Origin: Coprinopsis marcescibilis
Lineage: Eukaryota; Basidiomycota; Agaricomycetes; Agaricales; Psathyrellaceae
NCBI GenBank assembly: GCA_004369085.1
Contig: ML210389.1
Coordinates: 1-39,435 of the forward strand
Reading direction: 5' to 3'
DNA: 39,435 nucleotides
In this document: positions 1 through 10,743 of the stretch, in pieces
Numbering within the stretch: the first letter of the stretch is position 1
How the letters are laid out: every line of letters starts with the position of its first letter
Program-made: the position numbers and the translations under genes
Notes under the pieces: generated by a model
Database searches by the model: none
The model's input: only the letters and a program-made list of their open reading frames with translations
Told to the model about the DNA's origin: nothing

Positions 1-549
1 GTCTGCGTGACAGAGCCGAGCGGAGTTGAGATCGGCTGAGTGTGACGGGGCGTGACAATTTTATAAAGACTATGTATTTTCGACTTGGACACACCGGAAT
101 TCCTCCGCTCGTAGTACCTACCTCTTTATCGCTCAAATAACTACATAAACCTCGAGGTTAGACGATTATATACCTACCCTGAGCTCCCGGTAAGATAATA
201 TGCTCAGGAACATACCCAAAATCATGCACCTTTGAAATTTTTATAAATACTAGGTAGGCGATAGTAAGACTTGTGATAACTTTAGATGGCATAAAACACA
301 TAATTCAAATTAGCGTGGTATTGAATTATCAATTGGTAATGTATACGTTGCCCAAATTTACGAACTGTCAGTACAGTTCAGTAATAACTGACAATCTTTC
401 AGAGCGCGACTCTAATAATAGGTGACGGCCGACAAAGTGCTCTGACGTGACTCTGACAGATGTCAGTGGACATACACTTAACTCTGAAGTATAGCAAAAC
501 AAACAATACAAATACATGTCATAGTACAAGTATATGAATGACTACATAG
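1..549. other. Intergenic, no gene seen
   Basis: AT-rich sequence downstream of the stop codon of NTase-family gene A, which reads leftwards. No open reading frame with recognisable content, no tRNA-like structure and no family relic was noticed. It presumably holds the 3' untranslated region of gene A. Confidence 0.5.
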
Positions 550-2867
550 TTAGGCAACCTCAAACCCCAACCCTTCCCAATGAATGGCAGTCTCAGGAAA
601 CCTCGCACAAAACCTCTTCACCCTCGCCTTTGAAGCATCCACAAACCCCTCTCCAAGCAACTCCCTCTCACTCCATGGCCTAAACATCTTCACCGGCATC
701 TCTCCAACCCTCCCAAGCAAATCCTTGATATCCTCCACATTGGCAATATGTTGTCTAAACTTGTGCATCTCCGCGCTTTTGAGACGATCTTCCCATCCCT
801 GCAGCTTATGCAACAGTAGAACCAGCACCGGGACCACCGGAAGCCCCTCCACCTCGTTGACCTGGCCCTCGCTCAGGTACGGTAAGTTCATGGGCCCCGG
901 GAGTACCACATCAACCTTGCAAAACCGTTTCTTGAAATTCGGGGGCAACGTCATGTGCGGCGGGATATAACGAAAAAGGGAATGGGCCCTGGCAGCGTCT
1001 ACCACAGGCGTCGTGAAGAACTGGCTGTTCCGAGCCATTCCTTTCTCGATAACCTCCCGATCGGGACTTGTCCCAGGAAGAGGAAGGACCAATACATCCA
1101 AATCCTACGAAGAATCATGCCCGCAAGTTAGTCATTTGGAAACGACAGACGTAGGAGTTTCTACGATGAACTTACCTCTGGGAGTCGCTTATTCCCGTAC
1201 AGCCGGCACCCCATACATCCAAAAAAGGCGCAACGAAGGCCTGATTCGCGGAGGGTATTAACGACGTCCCATGCAATATTTACCAGTGTCGAAGTGTGAT
1301 CATGGGGTCCAGTACCTGGTTCTGGCAGCGAAGGTACCAAGTCCCGCCGAGGATTGGCGAGGGATATCGACTTTGAGGGAGGCGGAGGCACGGAAATGGG
1401 AAGGATTGGTGACCGTGTAGCAACTTTGACAGGGACTGAGCGACTTGCAGTTACAGCAGACGTTGGCTGACGCGCAACCGAGTCTTGACCAGCCTTCAAT
1501 TGTTGCGAGGCGATCGTCGTGTTTGTCCGAATTCTCCTAAACTTCTTCCGTGACAGAAGAGGGAACGCAGCCTGAAACTTGTCGAGCTGCTGGTTTGCAT
1601 CGGGAAACCATTTCAGCGCATGGTTAAACTCGGTCCAGTTCTTGCCTTTGAAGAAGGTTGCCCAAGCAGATAACAGGGCCTCCCTTGAGCGTTCCGTTTC
1701 CAGGGAACTTGCCCAGGCATCTAGTCGCATGAGCAGGGCGTATGCTGCCGAGGCTACGGGGATGGGACGTGGGACAGGTCCTATCGCAGTCGAGGCAGCT
1801 GTGGATATACTGGGCTTGTTTGGAAGCGAATGAGATGCAAAATAGCGAGTTGGAATCGCATCGGGACTGCGATCTACCACACGAGGAACTCCTGCTGACA
1901 GTGGTGGTATGTACGGCATGCTGCTGAAAGCTGGCGGAGTTGTGGAATATATGAGTGGGGGAGGAACCGACTGCGCCATGGGGATGTTGGTGACTTTGGA
2001 AGTCACAGGGCTGGGAAGTGAATGCGATGCGGTAGGATGAGTGAGAATGGAAGAATATGACTGCGCATCAGGAACTTTTTGGGGGGCGGTAGACTGTGGC
2101 GATCGTTGCAGCGTGTCTCCGCTGGGCCCTGAACTCGACGAGGATATGCTCGTATTCCGCCTTATCAACTCGACATGGGTCCTAGTCCCAACACGGTCGG
2201 CTGCCTCGAGCATCACAAGTCTCTCCCTCGCATGGGGGAACGACGCCAACGCGACGTTGAATTCTACCCAATCTGGGCCACCAGCACAAATTACTCCGAG
2301 CGCCCGAATGGTCTTCTTTGTTACAGTTTTCCACTCCCCCCTTTCTTTTGGCCCGCCTGTTGCCCACTCCTCCAACAAAGTCAAGAATATCCAAGGCGCT
2401 GGCATCACTGGGAACGTCTGTGCCACACTACTGCGCCGAAGGTCAATGGTGAATCTGACCATGTCCTTGATGAACATAAACTGAATCATGCAGCATCTGC
2501 TTTGAATTTCAGGCACCTCCTTCGCCTGGAAAGCCATGGTTGCGTTCTTCATTGGTGGCGAGGAGAAGTGGGAAGGATCCTTCGCACTGATCATGGCAGC
2601 GAGTCGCTCAAAGTTGAGCAATGGGTCATGGTGATTAACTGCCACCACCAGCTCCTACGATGTATCGTGAAACGTCGCCATGGCACTAGGTGCAGTTGCT
2701 CGACGCACCTTTGTAGCAGGATGCCCTGGGTATAGAAGCGCCAATCCAGGGTTCCCGATTAGCGCCGCTTGCACATTCAAGGTTTTCAAGAGAGGAAAAA
2801 GCACTTGGGAGGCCATCGTCCTAATCCTCTTGTTGAGCTCTTGCGTCGGAGACAGCGCAGCAGACAT
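550..2867 (-). CDS. Two-headed nucleotidyltransferase-family protein, member A (GS motif changed to GC)
   Basis: Three exons on the minus strand: 2867-2709, 2654-1176 and 1104-550, giving about 730 aa; introns are 54 and 71 nt, both phase 0. Exon 1 encodes the degenerate first half (GNPGLALLY in place of the GS motif). Exon 2 holds the strand ELVVAV where DLDVLV would be, the TIDL motif, helical module 1, a Pro/Ser linker, helical module 2 and the start of the second NTase. Exon 3 starts with DLDVLV and carries KVDVVLPG. The family is the pol-beta-fold NTase superfamily; substrate unknown. Oddity: the catalytic GS dipeptide reads GC (FGCMGCRLYG) through one A-to-T change, so activity may be lost or altered. 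The start is the ATG shared in position by all paralogues. A conserved leader block lies at 2933-2964. The N-terminal half is closest to member H, exon 3 closest to member C. Confidence 0.82.
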
Positions 2868-2964
2868 CGCAGTGACTGTTTGGAGGCAACGTGCAAAGCG
2901 TGCGGTGCGGGTGCCTTGGAGTATTTTGAGCAAAACGGAGAAGGCCGAGCTTTTCAAGCGCCTC

Positions 2965-5067
2965 TACAATTCTCCAAAGAGAGGAGTGCGCGGACCCACT
3001 GTCAACATTTCTCCATCAATTAATCGATATGCTGAACGAGATCTTAATTATAACAATTTCTAAACGATCTTGTAGCCGTCCCTCTAAACCTTGCCGAGGA
3101 ACCGATCCCAGGTCTACTTGTAGCCTGGAACCGCCTTCACCGCCGCCATTGACTGCACCGACCACAATTTCCACTCTCTCAACGCAACGACCATAACCAC
3201 CACGTCGGACCTTGAATCACATTGAGCCAGGTGAGTGATGTTCCACCGTGTGATGCCGTCACTGATCCTTCATCTGTTCTAGATAAGGGTGAGTACTTCA
3301 GTAATCACCGACAGCAACATGCCAAAACCATGCTCATTCGCATTCTCGCTCACAGGCACATGTTAGTACAAGCAGTTTCCAGGTACGTCCGATAAACCAG
3401 TTTATTTGTCCTATTGCCGACGTCTACAACATAGTATATACGAAAAATGTCGCCACACTAATTTATCAACCATTTATGTACACCAAACGGCTCACTATCG
3501 TTGTTACACAACTCATCTATCTGTACATGCTTCATCGCTCACATGCTGCCCAGGAGCATCAACAGGTTTCAGGTCTACCCAAACGCTACTAGACGTTGAA
3601 GCTAAGGCTACAGTGAGTAAGCTGGTCACTACTTTGAAGATACCCGATGCTCACCTCGGTTTGGCCGGCAGCAACGCAGCACCCAAACTCCCGATGTTCA
3701 TGACGACTTTTTATGCATGCCCCCTTTTTTCCCCGCCATACGCCCCTCTCGCTTCCCAGAGTCGCTGCCAACCTTCGCTTGGCGATGGATGTTGAGAACG
3801 AGAGGGGTATACCGTATCGTTGACCAGAACAGATTTGTGAACGAGGCGAGCCGAACGATTCGCCAGGTACATGATTGACCAATTATAAGCTTGGGATTGA
3901 GATGTTGACGTCGGGATGTCGTGATTCAAGTCATCTTAGAACACTAGAAACAAGGTGAGCAACCGGGAAATGCAATGTTCAACGATGGCCTCACCTTTGT
4001 TGGACCACCCCATAGGTTACTCGCCTGCTCGATAACTTGATAATCGCACCCGGGCCTAAAACGACTATGGGTGAGAATGATATCCGTAAATATGAAATAA
4101 CGATTTGCCTGTAGGTTGTTCGAAACGTAGCATCCACTCCGCAACACACGGCTTGCCCCGCGGAACTCTCCGGACCTGACGACCAGAAGCAGGTCGGGGT
4201 GCAAAACCAGAACCGTAGATCAAATCAAACGATATCTAACCAGCTGATTTCGCCTTGTATCCGCCAGCCGTGAACGACGTACGCTCCCTAACGAAGATAC
4301 AGATAAGCAAACCTTGAGCTTTGACAGGGTCGCACACCATACTCACCACCCATCGACCGCTCGCCCAGGCCTTCATTTCCCGGCGGTACGGACCACTGCA
4401 CCGTACACGTCGCTGCCCATCCCGCATGTGCTGTCGCCTCCATCGCCGTGGTGTTTCAAAGGGTGAGGATAATGTCATTCTTCTTTGAACGAAAGACTGC
4501 ACGTCGGGTATTGAGGTTGCAGGAGTGTTTCTGGCTGGGAATTGGCAAGCAGAGGCAGAGAGACCAGGTCATTCATTGCCGAGACTTTAAATCGAATGAA
4601 CTCACCTCAATAATCCCTAACACACATTCGCCGCTGCGCCGACCGAGAACCGCCATGCACATGCTCTAATAAACTATAGCTAAACAAACAGTTGACGAAT
4701 TCGATGTTCTGAATGTTGACCTTGGGATTACAGACGTCCCCTCGCATCCGCAACCTAGAAAGCAAACGACCCTACGGTAGTTGACTAGTACGGTTGACGA
4801 GGACGTTGTGAATGAAATTTCCTGCGCGCGCATTTCGGCACTCGCCGAACCAATTCCCACGCATCTCCAGTTACCGCACTGCACATGTAAATTCCTTACG
4901 CCGCGCCGTCAGAAATGGTAATATCCTTCCGACTGTACACTCTCGAAGTGCGCCGACTTAACACTGACGATGGACATAGATTTAAATATGATTCATATCA
5001 GAACAAGCGATACAATTACATGGCATATAGTACAAGGACGGATGGGGTCTTTAATCAGTTCAGACAG
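2965..5067. other. 2.1-kb intergenic region without a supportable gene
   Basis: Lies between the 5' end of gene A and the stop codon of gene B. It contains only short open frames on both strands (up to about 130 codons) with no family motif, no consistent splice chain and no recognisable domain. A C/T-rich stretch lies near 3715-3770. The sequence does not resemble the flanking NTase genes. A small or non-coding gene cannot be excluded. Confidence 0.4.
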
Positions 5068-7736
5068 TTAAGCAACCCCAAACCCCAACCCTTCCCAAAG
5101 ATCAGCAGTCTCAGGAAACTTCGCACAAAACCTCTTCACCCTCGCCTCCGAAGCATTCACAAACTCCGCGCTAAGCAGCTTTTTCTCACTCCATGGCCTA
5201 AACATCCTCATCGGCATCTCTCCAACCCTCCCCAGTAAATCCTTAATATCCTCCGCATCGACGTTATGTTTCCAAAACTTGTGTGGCACCATGCATTTAA
5301 GATGATCATCCCATCCCTGCAGCTTCTGCAACAGCAAAATCAGCACCGGGACGACCGGAAGACCCTCCACCTCGTTAACCTGTCTTTCATTCAAGTAAGG
5401 CAAGCTCATAACCCCCGGAAGTAACACATCAACCTTGCAAATCCGTCTCCTGAAATTCGGGGGCAACACCGCGTGTTGTGGAATGTTGCTAAAAAGAACG
5501 CGATAGGTCGCGGCAGGATCTACCGCAGCCCTCGTGTAGAACTGACTGTTCCGATCAACCATTCCTTGCTTGACAAACGCCTCGTCGACGAAAGTACCAG
5601 GAGGTGGAAAGACCAACACGTCCAAGTCCTATGAAAGATAATGGCTTCAAGTCAGTATGCTACACGGTAATTTTGAAACCTGGAAGACGGAGGAGTTGCT
5701 AACGATTACGAGTAACGTACCTCTGGGAGTCTCTTGTTCCCGTACAGCCGGCACCCCATACTTCCAAAAAAGGCACAATGAAAGCCTGATTCGCGGAGGG
5801 TATTAACGATGTCCCATGCAATATTTATCAGCGTCGAAGTGTGGTCATGGGGTCCAGTACCTGGCTCTGGCGGCGAAGGTACCGAGTCCCGCCGAGTGTC
5901 GGCGAGGGATATCAACTTTGAGGGAGGACCTGGCTCTGGCAATGATGGTAACAAGTCCCGCACAATTTTAGCAGGGGATATTAATTTGGAGGAAGGCGGA
6001 GGGACAGAAACGGGAGAATCTGGTGGCGGTTCAGGGCTATTGACAGGGGCGACTGAGCGGCTTGCAGTTGCAGGAGATACTGGCTGATACTCAACAGAGC
6101 GCTGAGGAACGTTCACCCGTTGTGAGCCTTTAGTCGTGTATTCTCTGATCTTCCCAAACTTCTTCAGTAGCAGATGAGGCAACACAGCCTGAAACTTTTC
6201 CAGCTGCTGGTTAGCATCAGGAAACAATTTCAATGCGGCGTCAAATTCGCTCAAGCTCCCGTCCTTGAAGAAGGACGTCCAAGCAGAGAAGACAGCTTCT
6301 GTTGAGTGCTCCGTTTCCGGCGAACTTGCCCAGGCATCCAGATGCACGAGGAAGGCGTGAGCCGTTGAGAGGGCAGTGTCGTTGCCAGTGATAACATAGT
6401 GTTTGGGGGAAACGGCGCGTGGGATAGGCTCCACCGCTGTCGGGGAAGTTGCGGATGTATCGTGCTTATTGGGCTTGTTGGGAAGCGAATGCGATGTGGA
6501 AGAGGGAGTCGAAAGTGCATTGGGATGGCGATATGACACGGGAGGGACTCCTGGTCGGATGCTTAGCATTCCGTTGGGAGCTGGGGGAGGCGTGGGTTCC
6601 ATGAATATGGATAGACGTGCCTGCGTTTTGATGATGCTCGTGACTACCGAGGTGTTCGGAAGCGAATGCGATGCGGCAGAGGGAGTCGAAATTGCATTGG
6701 GATGTCGGTATGCAATGGAAGGATCTCCTGGTTGGATGTTTGGCACGCTGCTGGGAGCTGAAGGAGGCGTACTGCCGAGCGGAGAAGGACTCGACTGCGT
6801 TCTGAGAGCATTGGTGACTGTGGACGTCACGGTACTCGGTATCATTGGAAGCGATTGAAATGCGGGAGAGTGAGTTGGAACTGCATTAGGATGTCGATAT
6901 GCCATGGGAGACACTCCCGGTCGAATCCTTAGCATTCCGTTGGGAGCTGGAGAAGTTGGCTGTATTTCGGGAATATTTGGCGGAGCGGCAGACGAGGCCC
7001 CTGGACTCGATGAGGATATACTCGTATGCTGCCTTATAAGCGCCGCCTGGGCCGTAATATCCACGCGGTCGAGGGCCTCGAACATGACAAGTTGCCCCTT
7101 CGCACTGGGGAACGACGCCAAAGCGATATCGAATTCCGCCCAATCAAGACCACCAGGGCCACTAGCGAAAATCGTTCCAATCATCCGTACGACCTCATTA
7201 CTCATCCCCTTGCGAGTGTTCTTATTCCCCCCACACGTTGCCCACTGCTCCAACATAGCCAAGAATATCCAGGGCGCTGGCATTACCGGGAACGTCTGTA
7301 CAACAATACTCCGCGAAAGATCAACGGTGAATCCGAACATCTCCTTGACGAACAGAAACCAGATCGTGCAGCCTCTGGTTCTAATCCCAGGAACCTCCTT
7401 TGCCTGGAAAGTCATAGTGTCCCTCTTCACTGATGGCGACGAAAAGTGGGAAGCGTCCTTTGAGAGGATCATGGCAGCGAGGCGCGGAAACCCGAGCGTA
7501 GGGTTTTGGTGATCTACTACCACCACTAACTCCTGCAAGTTATTGTGTTGAAAGGTTGAGACGACCGTGGTTGCAGTAGCTCGACGAACCTTTGCAGCAG
7601 GATGCCCTGGGTAAAGAAGCGCCAATCCGGGATTCCCGATTAGCGCCGCTCGCACGTTCAAAGTTTCCAAGAGAGGAAAAAGGATTTGGGATGCCTTCGT
7701 CCTAACCTTCGCGCTGGACCCTTGCAGCGCAGACAT
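5068..7736 (-). CDS. Two-headed nucleotidyltransferase-family protein, member B (longest copy)
   Basis: Three exons: 7736-7590, 7532-5721 and 5628-5068, about 839 aa; introns of 57 and 92 nt, phase 0. Intron 1 is a multiple of three without a stop, so exons 1 and 2 read as one open frame if unspliced; paralogues show it is an intron. The N-terminal half is degenerate (GNPGLALLY, ELVVVV, TVDL). The C-terminal NTase looks intact: GSMGCRLYG at the end of exon 2, DLDVLV at the start of exon 3, then KVDVLLPG, followed by the helical segment beginning near GLPVVPVL. The linker is enlarged by three ~105-bp units (separate entry). Product is probably a soluble protein with a disordered middle; no signal peptide or membrane segment seen. 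Substrate unknown. The conserved leader block is at about 7796-7827, about 60 nt upstream of the ATG. Confidence 0.85.
6480..6953 (-). repeat. Three diverged ~105-bp repeats in the linker of member B
   Basis: Units lie at roughly 6848-6953, 6659-6765 and 6480-6587. Each encodes a Pro-rich segment with the pattern APxxMLxIxPGxP, then a YRHPNA core, then SHSLPN or a similar ending. Related units occur in the linkers of C, E, F and H in different numbers, so this is a length-variable disordered spacer between the two halves of the protein. Confidence 0.75.
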
Positions 7737-8383
7737 CAGCGTGACTGTTTGAAAGGCAACGTGCTGTGGGTACCAGGTTCGATCTATTTTAAGAGAAACG
7801 GATAAAGCCGAGCTTTTCAAGCGCCTCCATAATATTTGATACCAGCCTGTCGCTTACGGTAAGCTCACACTTCAAGCAAGATTTGGCCAGGCTCAATATG
7901 ATTCAGATCCCCCCTCCCCCGCGCGATTACCATCGATTAACCTGGAATGACAGCGCTGCAAGAATGCGCCGCATTTCTTTGACAAAAGCTCAATCTCCTC
8001 TCAGTGATGGCGTTGCCCGTTAGGTCCTTAATGCTGAAGATGTCATTAGCCTTTAGTTCAATAGTGATTTCCTTCCGAATGGTCTATAGGCACCGTGACC
8101 GTTCAGACGAATTCAGACCTGGATCGGTGCCCTCTTCACTGTCGCATTTCTCATTTCACCGTCGACTATCAGTACATTTCAGTTAGAAACTAATAGCTGA
8201 CGATCAGTTGGCGCGAATCTGGGGCATTCTGAACAATCGCACTTACATGTGCTATTCGGAGGTATTACCATTACGCATTATGAGGCGACCCAAACTCATA
8301 GCACAACCTCAATATGACTCCCTGCCAACTGGTACTTTCTTCAAACTTGCTGGTGTATCGTAAAACCAGCGCACATTCCCACA

Positions 8384-8440
8384 GCCGCTCGAATGTTCAA
8401 AGGTTACAAGAGAGGAACAAGGACTTGGGATGTCATTTGG
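8384..8440 (-). pseudogene. Relic of NTase-family exon 1
   Basis: About 57 bp align by eye to the exon-1 sequence of member B (around 7640-7700) with roughly 80-85% identity, starting at GCCGCTCG and including the AAGAGAGGAA core. The bases on its left (8351-8370) also resemble the 3' part of intron 1 of member A. No reading frame continues beyond it. It is best read as the remains of a former array member between B and C. Confidence 0.65.
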
Positions 8441-8631
8441 AGATCCTAAATGCGGTGGAAAGCGTTCACTTCAACGGGTATAGAATAGGAAGGATCAGGC
8501 TTTTTGGCATCAGCGCCCAGTTGTCGCGTAGGATTCCAATAGGATTCCGTGATGTCTAGGTGTTCCTGAGGATTGCGAATAGACTGAAGCCCTAATACAG
8601 TAGACAAAGACATGGGAACTAATATATCTAA

Positions 8632-8663
8632 ACCCAGACACTTCTTAGTAGAAGCGTCTGGGT
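8632..8663. repeat. Inverted repeat (hairpin) upstream of the membrane-protein gene
   Basis: Left arm 8632-8645 (ACCCAGACACTTCT) pairs with right arm 8650-8663 (AGAAGCGTCTGGGT) at 13 of 14 positions across a 4-nt loop (TAGT). It lies about 120 bp before the proposed start codon, so it could fold in the 5' leader RNA or be a dimeric protein-binding site. Function unknown. Confidence 0.6.
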
Positions 8664-8784
8664 GTTGATGGGATTTGGGTGCCCTCTAGCGTGTTCCAAC
8701 TTCCCGCATCTGAACTTAGGATCGCTATCGTCGCTGTGCTCACTGGTCATTTCCACCCTTCTTTACTCCATTGCCAGCTACGTG

Positions 8785-10101
8785 ATGATCCTGTCGACAT
8801 ATTTGGCGGGGCCAGCTTCTCCATGGACGTTTGGAGTCGTCGGTCTGCTGGCTACCGCCGCCGGCGCACAAATCATCACCGAATACGACGACAGCGACCC
8901 CTCAATTGTCTACAGTTCTCTCGCAGGGTGGTTTCGGGGAGAAGAAGTGAACCCGATGCATTTTAGAGGATTCAATCAGGTCACTACGGAGGTTAATGCG
9001 ACCGCGACGCTTAGATTCACTGGTGCGTGCAGCGTGCAGGAGGATTGCTGCCTCTGTTCGGCGTTTGTTGACACTGTTGTTTGTTCTTTCAGGTAGAAGG
9101 GTGGAGTACCATGCAGCATTGTGGGCGGACAGAATTACTACGCAAATAACGCTGGATACGGGCACGCCTGAGGTCGTCAGCTTGCAAGACCCCGACGCAG
9201 AGGCTTTCCTAGACGGGCCTTCAACGCAGGTCTCGGCGTTACGGTGGTCGGCCGAGGGGTTGGATCCGGATACCGTGCATATTTTGGTCATAGGCGTGCC
9301 TCCCAATGGGGGTTTCGGTATCGTGGATTTACTTATGTACGCGAAGCCTCTCCTTGTTTATTCTCCTTTCAAGCTTTTGGTTATGTTGCGCTTGTTGTTG
9401 GTTCGTTGTTGGCTGATTCGGTTGTTGGTTCTGATTCTCATAGTGTCGAATCTGACGAACCTGCGGCTTCATCGCTTTCCTCCGCGTTCACTGTACCCCC
9501 TGTTAGACCAACCGGAACCCCCAGCAGAAGCAGCGAGATCATTGGACCGTCGTCAGGTGTTGATGGAAGTGAAAGTCCGCATAAAATGAACGAGAAGACA
9601 ATTGGGATCGCAGTGGGTTGCACTGTTGGCGTGGTAATAGCCTTGTCCATTGCAGCTTGGATGTTTTGGCGCCAGAGGAAAAGAAAGGGACAGTTAACAG
9701 AGGAGAATCTCACAGTAACGCCTTTCGAAATCATCGACCCCCAAGATTCGAACCAAGGGGGCAAAGGCGGGATCTCCGAAACATTCTTAAGGAACCAGTT
9801 ATCTGCAGCATCGACCAACGCGGCAGCTCAACAGTCCCATCCTGCGCAAGTGAACGCTGTAACTTCAACCAAAGAGCGCGAAGAAACCAGATTAGTCGAC
9901 AAGACACATACACCAAGGACCGACGGGAGACAAGTGCAGTCTCCAGTTACAGACTCGGTTCCAACGCCACCCACACAGACCGCCGTCGAGGTCAGCATTG
10001 TCCAGATGCGACACTTAGACAGCGGCCTTCGGCTTGACGCTGATAGGCTTCAACAAAGGACGATTGTGGAGGAGTTGCCTCCCGAGTATACCGAAACGTA
10101 G
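8785..10101 (+). CDS. Single-pass membrane glycoprotein-like surface protein with PPEY cytoplasmic tail
   Basis: Three exons: 8785-9022, 9093-9317 and 9374-10101, about 396 aa; introns of 70 and 56 nt. The start at 8785 was chosen because it gives a signal-peptide-like N-terminus (hydrophobic run around residues 15-27 ending ATAAGA). A probable beta-rich extracellular domain follows (YDDSDPSIVY, then RVEYHAALW, then VIGVPPNGGF), then a Ser/Thr/Pro-rich stalk, a transmembrane helix (IGIAVGCTVGVVIALSIAA) with a basic stop-transfer WRQRKRKG, and a long polar tail ending LPPEYTET. This arrangement is common among uncharacterised agaricomycete surface proteins. The PPEY motif could bind a WW domain, for example of a Rsp5-type ubiquitin ligase; that is inference. 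An in-frame upstream ATG at 8668 would add 39 residues. It sits inside the NTase array on the opposite strand. Confidence 0.75.
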
Positions 10102-10743
10102 GGACAAGCAGTTCAGTGTAGTTTTTCAAACAATTTTTAGATTGCACTTTCGCATAGTACGCACATTTTTGTAGTTGGCGCTTCGAATTTCCTGCTAGTT
10201 GAACTTGGACCAGGTTTCATGCAGTAACGATGTGGGGACGAGGGCAACCAAATCAAAATGAGCTAGAATATTACTAGGTAAGCAGTAGGGTAGATTACAT
10301 GGTGTCAAAACACAGAGACAACGCAAGTGAAGCCTGAGGAAACAGGCAAGAACTTGAGCAGGCGAAATAAGAGGAATCGGATGTAGCCGGGGTGTTTGAT
10401 ATCCCATCAACCTCTTGGTTAGGCATGTTCGGCGTTCGTATTTGCCCAGAATATACCACATTTGATGCCCCTATTTAACGTGTCCGGGGAACATTCGCGT
10501 CGAAACAGTGCCAGCGTGGTTGCCCAGGGGCTGATCTGCTCTGACCATCTCCTTATGTGGGTGGTATGCTGTCTGAATACCTGAGGGGATTTTCAATCGG
10601 GACGAGTGGAATAATTCGGTGGCAAGATGCTCCAGCTTGCCCATGCACAATGCGAGCGAGGTCCTGTATTTTTCCAAAGCAGATCAAACAAGACGGCTAC
10701 ACGGTATAGTACATATGGATGAATTATGAATCTCTCCGCACAG
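10102..10743. other. Convergent intergenic region
   Basis: Lies between the 3' ends of the membrane-protein gene (+) and member C (-). Short antisense open frames are present but carry no recognisable features. Probably 3' untranslated regions and spacer. Confidence 0.5.

Larger units (their letters stand above)
7828..8783. other. Intergenic region between member B and the membrane-protein gene
   Basis: Divergent promoter region: gene B reads left, the membrane-protein gene reads right. It contains a relic of an NTase-family exon 1 (8384-8440) and a 14-bp hairpin (8632-8663), both listed separately. Nothing else in the region could be tied to a gene. Confidence 0.5.

Noticed and set aside
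584..970. Long plus-strand open frames opposite exon 3 of member A and similar frames opposite other copies
   Set aside because: They recur antisense to the same exon in each paralogue and follow from the codon pattern of the conserved NTase exon; they have no independent start or splice signals.
3400..4900. Candidate small genes in the 2.1-kb gap between A and B
   Set aside because: Open frames of 70-130 codons occur on both strands at about the level expected by chance, without recognisable motifs or consistent splicing.
7533..7589. Member B read as one continuous exon through 7590/7532, adding 19 residues
   Set aside because: The stretch starts GTTCGT and ends GCAG exactly where all paralogues have intron 1, and in several of those the same stretch contains stops. 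It is treated as an in-frame intron.
9318..9357. Alternative short intron in the surface-protein gene starting at GTACGC (9337)
   Set aside because: It would be only about 37 nt and leads into the wrong frame. The donor at 9318 gives a 56-nt intron and joins the frame that carries the transmembrane helix.
9720..9760. tRNA-like motif GATTCGAACC on the plus strand
   Set aside because: It lies within the coding sequence of the surface protein and has no surrounding tRNA structure.
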